DNA of 64,000 bases, from positions 186,001-250,000 of the forward strand of contig NW_026647180.1 of the NCBI RefSeq assembly GCF_950295315.1. The letters are read 5' to 3'. A program made the position numbers and the translations under genes. Source of the stretch: Erinaceus europaeus (Eukaryota > Chordata > Mammalia > Eulipotyphla > Erinaceidae). Below the pieces are notes generated by a model. That model saw only the letters and a program-made list of their open reading frames with translations. It was not told where the DNA came from and made no database searches. Shown piece by piece: positions 13,096 through 22,740 of this stretch (positions within the stretch are counted from its first letter, which is position 1; every line of letters starts with the position of its first letter).

Positions 13096-15250
13096 ACTTG
13101 TAGAGGTCTGAAAATATTTTAGCTAGAGAACAGCAAAGCTCTGTATTAGGGTAGTAAGGTGGATACACCTGGCCCTTCAGAGCCACAGTCATAAGAGACA
13201 TCTCACAGAGCGATATCATTTATCACTCTACAATTCTCTCTCAGCACAAACTACCACTGCCAAATCTTCTACTTCACTCTTGCTCATTTTGTCCATCGAG
13301 TCCTATCCCAAAACTGAAAATCAAAGAATAAATAGACATAGTGCAATTCCCTACACATAGGACAGGCTGAGTCTGGACCAGGGAGATGCAATACGCCAGC
13401 CTGCATCTTGGCTAGAGCATCACTAAGACTACATCCAATTTGGAGAGGCAGGGGCAATATTCGAGAGAGGAATGCGGGCCAAGTGTTGCTTCTCAGAGTG
13501 GTTAAGTCCTAGATGTTCTAAGTGTAAGCTTTCCTCACAAACATATAATAACAATGCCACTTGTAAGAAGTATGTATTGGCATGGAGGGTATGTCTTCAG
13601 TGCTCTGGCACTGATAAACACAGGGCCAGAATTTCTGTCCTTTTCAGTCACTGTCATTCTGTCTCTCAGACTTTCTCTGTGTGCCTTCTTCCCTGGAACC
13701 TTCCTGGAAGTCAGTGCATGCATCGTGAACTCGGTCTTCACAGTGTTCAAATTTTCTTTTCATTGCCCTTTGAATTATTTAGTCTCCTGCATATGGAGAA
13801 GTACAGAGGGGAACTGAGGATACAGCGATCCTGCTGCAGGTAACAGACATATGTCCATCTCCAGCTGCAGCTGTCCAGGCCCTCTGTGCTTGACTCCCAT
13901 TCTCCAGGGCCCTGTGGCTGACACTCAGCCTAAATGCAGTCCTCCTCAATTTCCTGTACCGCATCCTTGTCCTTATTCCATGATAGCCCAGGTGAAGAGA
14001 AGTGAAACTCTATCCCCCTGGCACACACATTGTGCTTTCCCTCTATTGGGCCGAATGTAAAGGATCTGTGGTACTGATAGCCACCCCAGTGTCCAGATTT
14101 TCCACGCAAAACGGAAGCTTCCAGCGTTCAGAAAGAGGGTGTTTTGATGGCTGTGAAATGTCTTTTCCAAGTGCCTCCTGGGGTTTCAAATCCTTTTGAA
14201 ACCTGAAGTTCTTTCTTGTATCTAGGGAATATTCCCACCTCTGGCCCGAAGTCCCTCCTATCTTGGAGCACAGCTATCTCGGGGTTAGGATGTCTGCCAG
14301 CCTGCTAGCTCCTGGAGGGATTCCTGAGTATGTCCTCAGGCCCCAAGTGGTAACAGGTGTTTCCTATTGCCTTTATTAGCAGCAGCCAGGCCCTCAGGTG
14401 AGGGGCGGGGCTGTGATCTCCACTGGAAGCTCCTAATTCAGCCAATAGAGGCATCCATCTTCCTTGTGTCTCTCCATAGCAAGGGCCCGGGGAGTTTGTG
14501 TTTCCTGCAAGCAGAGAGACTTTTTATGGGACACACATGCATGCCTACTTCTGGACATCTCTCTGAGTGTGATATATGGACACCAGTACAGCGTGATCAG
14601 GGATTGTGAGGCCACAGGAGCAATTGCCTTAGCCGGACCCAAAGTGTAGGTGTAAGGGGCCGGGTTCATTCACTACTGTTTGGTCAAACACAGTTCCCAT
14701 CTATGTTGAAACACGGCTCTTTCTGGGTTCTTTCAGGGCTTGTAATCTGCTGTCCTGAGCAGTGGACTGATAGTCTGGAGGCTGAGTAAGCAGCCAAACG
14801 TGAATGGACAGGCTCATGCCCCTGAATTCTGAGGGGTGCCCCCGCTTAGCCCGTTGTCAGTTTTTGGATGATAGTGAAGCATGGGATTGAATCAGGAACT
14901 CAGGAGAGGGAGACATGAGAGTCCCTTTGCATATGCATTCTTGCTTAGCCACAATCTGGGTTAGCTGGCTTGCTATGTCCAGCTAGGTTCTCTGTACATA
15001 AGTTGCAGGTGAGGCTGGCTACCTTGACACCCATGCTCTGAGACTACTATAGGTGAGCTCTGAGCACACACAGACACACACAGACAGACAGACAAACACT
15101 CACACACACTTTACTATCAGGTCTGGTAGTACAGCATATGGTGAAGGCTGGGGCTGTATGGGGTCTCTGGGCATGAGAGCTGCTGCCTTACAATCTCTGC
15201 AAGCCAGGTTTGAACCTGTCATCAATGAACACAGTGTAGGAGGTTTTTGA
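12723..15250 (+). repeat. Long unit La, modules M1-M4
   Basis: Front half of a long unit. It has the leader with 'ttgccagactaggaaac' near 12795, a composite microsatellite (13023-13092), M2, M3 with a SINE relic, a CA tract (15064-15110) and the M4 SINE head. From about 13560 onward it matches 51016 onward at an offset of about 37,456 bp. The match is broken only by a short patch near 51851-51961. Confidence 0.8.
13023..13092 (+). repeat. Composite (CT)n(TA)n microsatellite
   Basis: A pure CT run passes directly into about 40 bp of TA at the M1/M2 boundary. Confidence 0.95.
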
Positions 15251-17535
15251 CTTCTGATCACTTTCCAACTCATCTATTTCTCTTCTCGCTTTCTCCGTCT
15301 CTAACTCTCACATGCTCTCACACACTCTGTATTCAATCATTGATATTTTACTTATATACTTATTTTATTGACAGGGCCAGATATACAAAGAGAGTTACCA
15401 GAGCACTGCTGATCTCTGGCTTGTTTTGTTGGTGATATCACCTAGGCTACTGGAGCCACAGCTTTGTATCTCTCTGACACAAGCAAAATTCTATCTCCTC
15501 ATATCCATGGCAGTATCTCTAAGACATTATAATAAACATATACATCCATATATGTATATATAAATATACATATATATATATCTGTCACTTTTAGAATTGT
15601 AGTCCTATGTAATTGATCTTTATCAGAATTAACACATTTATAACAGTTTCGTTTTTCATTAATAATTGGCCACCTAGTTGGAGCAGGATACAATACAACT
15701 ATAAACAATAGAACCTTCCAGTAGCATTTCTAATAGCATTTCTATCAGCATCCTTATTGTAACTATCATAGTACAGAACTTGCCTCCTTTCTCTAGTGTA
15801 AGTACATATGAGTTTCTTTTCATTCTCCTGACATCTTAATTTCCCTGGACTCTCAAGTGTCTCGGAATTTTTGAAGCAGCCCTCTGTTTCTCAGCAGATG
15901 GTTTCCATTTTCTACTGTAATCAGGTCTTCTTGTGCTTTTTTATTTTTCATTTTTTTCAAATCCTCCTAGATCATCCCCATTTATTTGCATATTTATTTT
16001 TTTATTTAGTCCTATATTACATGAGGGGTCATTTCTTCTGCTTGATAGATTTTTATTTTATAATTGAAGGGAAGTTTACACTCACAATACATTTCGTGTC
16101 GTAAATACTACACACATATGGTGAAGGCTGGGGTGGTCTGGGTTCTGTGGACATGAGACTGCTGCCTTACAATCTCTACAACCCAGGTTTGAACCTGTCA
16201 TGTATGAACACAGAGTGGAAGGTTTTTGAATTTGGTCTCTTTCCCACTCTTCTATTTCTCTTCTTGCCTTCTCTATCTCTGACTCTCACAGCTCTCACTC
16301 TCTCTGTCTGCACTCATTAATATTTTACTTATATACTTATTTTACTGGCAGGCCGTGATATACAAAGAGAGTCGCTTGTTTTGTTGGCGATTTCACCTAG
16401 GTTTCTGGAGCCTCAGCTTTGTAAGCCTCTCTGATACAAGCCATACTCTGTCTAAGCATAGCCAGCCAGTATCCCTCAGAGTTTATAATAAAGATACACA
16501 TACATATATGTAAATATATATACATATATATCAGTAATTTTTAGAATTGTTGACCTTTTTATTTGATCTTAATGTAGAATTACCACATTTATAATGGCCT
16601 TTTTATTCATAAATAATTGGTCAAATAGTCGGAGCAGTATTCACTACAATTATTAATTAGAAGCCTTCCAGGAGCATTTCCAATAGCCTTTCTATCAGTA
16701 TCCTCATTGTAATTATCATAGCACAGAACTTGCCTCCATTTTCTAATCTAAGCTTCAATACGTATGCCTTTCTTTTCATTCTCTGGAATTCTTAATTTGC
16801 CTGGACCCTGAAGTTTCAGGGAAGTTTTGCAGCAGCCCTCTGTTTCTCAGAAGACGTTTTCTATATTTCTGCTGTAATCAGGTCTTCCTGTGGTTATTGT
16901 TTTTATTTTTTTCAAATCCTCCTAGATCATCCCCATTCATTTGCATATTTATTTATTTATTTAGTCCCATATGACATGAGGGGTCATTTCTTCTGCCTGA
17001 TAGATTTTCTCTTAAATTGAAGGGAACTTTTGACACACAATACATTTCCTTTTGCAGATACTACACACTACTACAACTATTACTGCACTGTTTTTGACAG
17101 TGACAGCCAATGCACAATGGATTAGTATTGCATGGCACAGGGGTACTTTTTTCCACTTTCCCTGTATTTCTGTACATCATTTGTAACTTTCTTACTGAGG
17201 AGTAGGAAACAGTTGTAAATTGAGAGAGCAGGGCCCAAGCAGGAAGAGAGACAGAGAGACAGCTGCAGTTCTGATTTGACACTAGCCCAGCTTTTCCCTA
17301 GCTGGGTAAGTGGTGAGCAGGGGCTCAAAAAGGGGTCCTGGGCTTCCACATAGTTCCCTGGCATCTCCAACAGCTGTAATGGAAACCCATGCTCCCTTCG
17401 TTGTCCATGTAACTTTTAATCTGCTCTAGGCACTTCTCCCATTCATATGCCAGAAACTTAACACTTCTCCCCTCCACCCATGAAACTTTGACCTTATACT
17501 TGAGTGCAAAACAGCAACCCCAATTCACGTTATTT
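15251..17535 (+). repeat. AT-rich SINE-derived module of long unit La
   Basis: The module has two diverged direct copies with equivalent landmarks about 981 bp apart ('catatggtgaaggctggggc' near 15137 and its counterpart near 16118). Each copy has a CT-rich SINE tail, a reverse-oriented SINE relic (about 15385-15500 and 16355-16460), an AATAAA/ATAAAC word, a TA-rich stretch and a T-rich block. A third SINE-like block follows (17190-17370). Relative to the modules at 1.6, 44 and 62 kb it lacks about 130 bp at 'gcatggc'/'acaggggta' (about 17136), and it shares that deletion with the 52.7-55 kb copy. No gene is seen. Confidence 0.75.
17190..17370 (+). mobile_element. Hedgehog-like tRNA SINE relic
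   Basis: Same diverged element as at 3675-3840. It shows a GAGA-rich stretch, 'gagacagctgcag', a TTTTCCCTAGCTGGG word and 'ggggtcctgggctt'. It lies directly upstream of the unit's GT tract and CTCF/promoter module, as it does at 54630-54795. Confidence 0.5.
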
Positions 17536-17562
17536 CATGGAAAAGTGTTTGCGTCTCTGTGG

Positions 17563-17591
17563 GAGGGTGTGTGTGTGTGTAAGTGTACATA
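17563..17591 (+). repeat. GT microsatellite upstream of P1
   Basis: Short GT run that opens the P1 module. Equivalent tracts are at 40002-40030 (longer) and about 55008-55019 (shorter). Confidence 0.85.
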
Positions 17592-17841
17592 AGTGTGTTT
17601 CAGTTATGATTACCGCTGTTGTTTCTTTATAGGAACTGGGTTGTGCAATGACAAAGGAAGTTTCCACTGCACAAGTGGTTTTTCAAATATGAATGGCACA
17701 TGGATATTCTTGACACTGTTGTGCATCCTCCCAGGTGGTCCTCAGATGGGTTCTTTCCTTTGCTATTCCCATGCTGTGTGTAATTTTCTGTGTAGACTCA
17801 AAGAGGAGTGGCATGGGGGAGCTAAGCTGCATTCTGCTGTG

Positions 17842-17860
17842 TGCCCACAAGGTGGCAGCA
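17842..17860 (+). promoter_or_regulatory. CTCF-like motif 1 (P1 copy 1)
   Basis: TGCCCACAAGGTGGCAGCA matches the vertebrate CTCF core (CCASNAGRKGGCRS) at nearly all strongly constrained positions. It is preceded by 'cagctgcattctgctg', which also precedes motif 2. The motif is kept in all three P1 copies (40309-40327 and 55297-55315). Confidence 0.7.
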
Positions 17861-18085
17861 TAGCCCATAGATGAGTGTAGTGATTCTGGCGAATGAGGAG
17901 AATTCTGGGATTTGTGGCCCATGGACAGCAAGGTTGAAATTGACGTAGAGTGAACTAGACATCTGTTCTTTCCTGTGGGTGGGGGGATCCCCCATTTGGC
18001 TTTGCAAGTGGAAGGAGTTTCTCTCTGTCTGGGATGACTCTACTGTGAGCTTTTGAATCCCTGTACTCAGCTGCATTCTGCTGGG

Positions 18086-18104
18086 TGTCCACAAGAGGGC
18101 AGCT
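18086..18104 (+). promoter_or_regulatory. CTCF-like motif 2 (P1 copy 1)
   Basis: TGTCCACAAGAGGGCAGCT is a second strong CTCF-core match, on the same strand as motif 1 and 244 bp downstream. It is intact at 55543-55561 and degraded at 40556-40574. Confidence 0.7.
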
Positions 18105-18303
18105 CCAGTGTGGGACTAAGGCACCATGGGGAAAGTGCCCTGAAGCACTGGGATACAAGTGTGGAGACAGTGTTTATGGGTTTGCCCCAAGAGCATGGCC
18201 AGCCTAGCTCAAGCAGGCAGAGTCCTACGGATGGGTCCAGACAGGAGCTGTTGGGTCATGTTGGCAGAAACAGGGCCTTCAGAGGACGGCAGACAGTGCC
18301 CAG

Positions 18304-18518
18304 GGGCGGGTCTAAGAGACTGTGCCCTCTGAGCCTGAGGGGAGGGCCCACTGGGTATTCATAGAAACAGCTGGCCAATTAGAGAAGAGGATCATCACCC
18401 TCAGGGGCATGAACCAAGAGCTGGCCAATGAGAACAGAGGAGAAGTTGCGAGGGCGGGCCTCAGAGAGCAGCCTTCTGAAGGTAGCCCGCCAATGGGAGC
18501 TCAGAGCTGGCTGTAAAA
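18304..18518 (+). promoter_or_regulatory. Putative core promoter of P1 (GC, CCAAT, TATA-like)
   Basis: GGGCGG at 18304 and 18453, CCAAT at 18375, 18425 and 18490, and GTAAAA at 18513 are packed into about 215 bp, all in the + orientation. The equivalents at 40773-40989 and 55760-55977 keep the proximal CCAAT and a TTAAA-type box. This density is far above that of the surrounding repeat DNA. The start site is not determined. Confidence 0.5.
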
Positions 18519-18560
18519 GGCAGACGTGCTTCTAGGAAGTGCGAAGCAGGGTTCAGCCCA

Positions 18561-18826
18561 GGGCCCTGCCTTGCAGAAGCTGTCCAGTGCGTATGTGTAT
18601 AACTCCATTAGTGCCTGTGCCTCTGTGGATGTGTGCGTGCGTGACTGTGAGTGTGTGTTTGTGTTTGTTTGTGTGTGTGTATGTGTGTGGTAGGGAGAGA
18701 AAGATAACAACAGAATCACTGTGTCACAGGAGATTTTGTGCAAAACACTTGGCACATTCTAATTTACTACTCAATATTGACACCATTGTAGCTCTTCTTG
18801 TCCCTTGGACACTATTTTTCTTTTCA
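18561..18826 (+). repeat. GT-rich transcribed-leader candidate between P1 and M1
   Basis: Directly downstream of the TATA-like box. It holds 'gtgcctgtgcctctgtggat', a TG-rich tract (18618-18690), then a unique-looking stretch with 'aacaacagaatcactgtg'. It recurs after every promoter, both P1 and P2, near 41060-41300, 47170-47455, 49925-50178, 56045-56283 and 59110-59370. It is absent from short units that lack a promoter. Confidence 0.65.
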
Positions 18827-20235
<1,409 letters not shown>

Positions 20236-22740
20236 CCAGATTTTCCATGCAAAACGGAAGCTTCCAGGGTTCTGAAAGAGGGTGTTTTGATGGCTGTGAA
20301 ATGTCTTTTCCAAGTGCCTCATGGGGTTTTCAAATCCTTTTGAAACCCGAAGTTCTTTCTTGTATCTAGGGAATATTCTCACGTCTGGCCAGAACGGCCA
20401 CCCAACTAGGAGCACAGCTATTCCGGGGTCAGGAGGTCTGCCAGCCTGCTAGTTCCCGGATGGATTCCTGAGTATGTCCTCAGGGCCCAAGTGGTAGCAC
20501 GTGTTTCCAATTGCCTTAATTAGCAGCATCCAGGCCCTCAGGTGAGGTTCGGGGCTGTGATCTCCACTGGAAGCACCGAATTCAGCCAATGGAGGCTTCC
20601 GTCTTTCTTTTGTCTGTCCATAGCAAGGGCCCGGGGAGTTTGTGCTTCCTGCAAGCAGAGAGACTTTGTATGGGACACTCATGCATGCCTACTTCTGGGA
20701 ATCTCTCTGAGTGTGATGTGTGGACACCAGGAGACCATGATCAGGCATGTAAGGCCACAGGAGCAATTGCCTTAGCCGGACCCAAAGGGTAGGTGTAAGG
20801 GACCGGGTTCATCCACTATTGTTTGGTCAAACACAGTTCCCATCTATGTTGAAACACAGCTCTTTCTGAGTACTTTCTGTGCTTGGAATCTGCTGCCTTG
20901 AGCAGTGGACTGAGAGCCTGGAGGCTAAGTAGGCAGCCAAACGTGACTGGACAGGCTCATGCCCCTGAATTCTGAAGGGATCCCCAGCTTCCCCCGTTGC
21001 CAGTTTTTGGATGATAGATAGTGAGGCATGGGATTGAATAGGGAAATCAGGAGATTTAGACATGAGAGTCCCTTTGCATATGCACTCTTGCTTAGCCAGA
21101 ATCTGGGCTAGCTGGCTTGCCCTGACCAGCTAGGTTCTCTGTACATAAGTTGCAGGTGAGGCTGGCGACCTTGCCACCCATGCTCTGAGACTACTACAGG
21201 TGAGCTCTAAGCACACACAGACACACACACATTCAGACAAACAGACTGACACACACACAGACACATTACTGTCAGGTCTGGTAGTACAGCATATGGTGAA
21301 GGCTAGGGCTGTCTGGGGTCTGTGGGCATGAGAGCTGCTGCCTTACAATCTCTACAAGCCAGGGTTGATCCTGTCATCAATTAACACAGTGTAGGAGGTT
21401 TTTGTATTCAGAGACACTGAAGAGGGAGAGGTTTTTGCCCTAATCTGGCACTGGGAACCAGCAGCTGCTCTGTGTGTGTTGCCAGACTAGGAAACTTGTG
21501 GTGCCTGTGCATGTGGAGAGTCTCCTGGATGACTTCCTTCTCGAGCCTTTTTCGATCGGTCCCTTTGGATCTGCATATAGCTAATGATTTGGAGATTTTA
21601 CTTCATTGGACAATTCTTTTCCTGATGCACAGTTTCTCTCCAGGTTTTAGCAATCAATTGTCTGAATGTCATATCGAATACATTGTAGAAAATGTCTATA
21701 TCAGTGTCTCTCTCTATCTCTCCGTCTCTATATATATGTAAATTGTAGAGGTCTGAAAATATTTTTTTTAGCTATTGACCTGCAGAACTCTGTATTATGG
21801 TAGTAAAGTTGATACACCTGGCCCTTCTGAGCCACGGTCATAACAGACATCTCACAGAGCCATATCATTTATCACTGTACAAATCTCTCTCAGCACAAAC
21901 TACCACTGCCAATCATCTACATCCCTCTTGCTCATTTTGTCCACCGAGTCCTAATCCAAAACTGTAAATCAAATAAGAAATACACATAGTGCAGTTACCT
22001 GCACACAGGACAGGCTGAGGCTGGACTAGGGATATGCAATACGTCTGCCTGCATCTTGACTGGAGCATCACTAAAACTACTTACAATTTGGAGAGGCGGG
22101 GGCAGTTTTGGAGAGTGGGCTGCCGGCCCAGTGTTGCTTCTCAGAGTGGCTAAGACCTAGATGTTCTAAGTGTTACCTTTCCTCAAAAACATAAAATAGC
22201 AATGCCACTTGTAAGAAGTATGAATGGGCATGGAGGGTTTGTTTTCAGTGCTCTGGCACTGATCAACAAAGGGCCAGAATTTCAGTCCTTTTCTGTCTCT
22301 GTCATTCTGTCTCTCTGACTGTCTCTACATGCCTCCTTCCCTGGGCCCTTACTGGAAGTCAGTGCTTGCATAGTGAACTCAGTCATTCTGGTGTTGAAAT
22401 TTTCCTTTCTTTGCCTTTTGGATTATTTAGTCTCCTGCACATGGTGTAGTACAGAGGGGAACTGCAGAGACAGCGTTGCTGCTGCAGGTTCCAGGCATAT
22501 GTGCATCTGCAGCTGCAGCTGTCCAGGCCCTCTGTGCTTGACTCCCATTCTCCAGGGCCCTGAGGCTGACACTCAGCCTAAAAGCAGCCCTCCTCACCTT
22601 CCTGCACAGCGTCCTTGTCCTAATTCCATGAGAGACCAGGTGAAGAGAAGTGAAACTCTATCCCCCTGGCAGACACATTGTGCTTTCCCTCTATTAAGCT
22701 GAATGTAAAGGATCTGTGGTACTGATGGCCACACCATTGT
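20236..22740 (+). repeat. Array unit U1 (2505 bp)
   Basis: First of seven near-identical units, phased at 'ccagattttccatgcaaaac'. It contains the end of M3, CA-rich tract, M4, the short-type junction into M1 (about 21405-21414), M2 and the start of the next M3. The composite microsatellite is short and interrupted (about 21705-21738). Variants relative to the interior: C at 20746, T at 20891, T at 21699, A at 21905, C at 22365 and T at 22700. There is no promoter, no CTCF-like motif and no credible coding region. Confidence 0.9.

Larger units (their letters stand above)
17592..18560 (+). promoter_or_regulatory. P1 module: tandem CTCF-like sites plus putative promoter (copy 1)
   Basis: This block is about 1 kb and more GC-rich than its surroundings. 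It holds two CTCF-like motifs (17842-17860 and 18086-18104) followed by promoter-type elements. These are GC boxes (18304-18309 and 18453-18458), CCAAT boxes (18375-18379, 18425-18429 and 18490-18494) and a TATA-like GTAAAA (18513-18518). Transcription would run to the right, probably starting around 18535-18550, into a GT-rich leader and then M1. It lacks 17 bp near 17631 that the copies at 40080 and 55070 keep. No protein-coding exon is evident, so any product would be a non-coding transcript. Promoter activity is inferred from motif content and conservation in three copies. Confidence 0.55.

Noticed and set aside
15251..17535. AT module considered as an LTR or LINE because of AATAAA words and T-rich blocks.
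   Set aside because: I see no TG...CA termini, primer-binding site, target duplication or reverse-transcriptase-like frame. SINE relics explain the recognisable parts.
17982..17993. Perfect palindrome GGGGGATCCCCC between the two CTCF-like sites, resembling a kappa-B site.
   Set aside because: The other two P1 copies read GGGGAGATCCCCC and GGGGGATACCCC, so the palindrome is not conserved and is probably incidental.
17592..18560. Direct assignment as the orthologue of the mouse or human DXZ4 unit.
   Set aside because: The sequence features only show CTCF plus promoter in a tandem locus. I cannot align to DXZ4 here, and the amplified unit lacks the CTCF site, so it is kept as a hypothesis.
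20595..20625. Possible YY1 motif on the minus strand in M3 ('aagatggatgcc' in several units), attractive because YY1 is found with CTCF at DXZ4.
   Set aside because: The match lacks the GGCGG-type 3' half and is changed in the homogeneous array ('ccgtctttc'), so support is too weak.
21472..21741. Forward reading frame starting MCVARLGNLW, recurring in many units (7694, 10210, 21472 and each array unit, 41366).
   Set aside because: It recurs because the DNA is repeated. It runs into the CT/TA microsatellite (SLSLYIYIY-type tail), is truncated by a stop in U5 (T at 31696), is shifted in other units, and has no recognisable domain.
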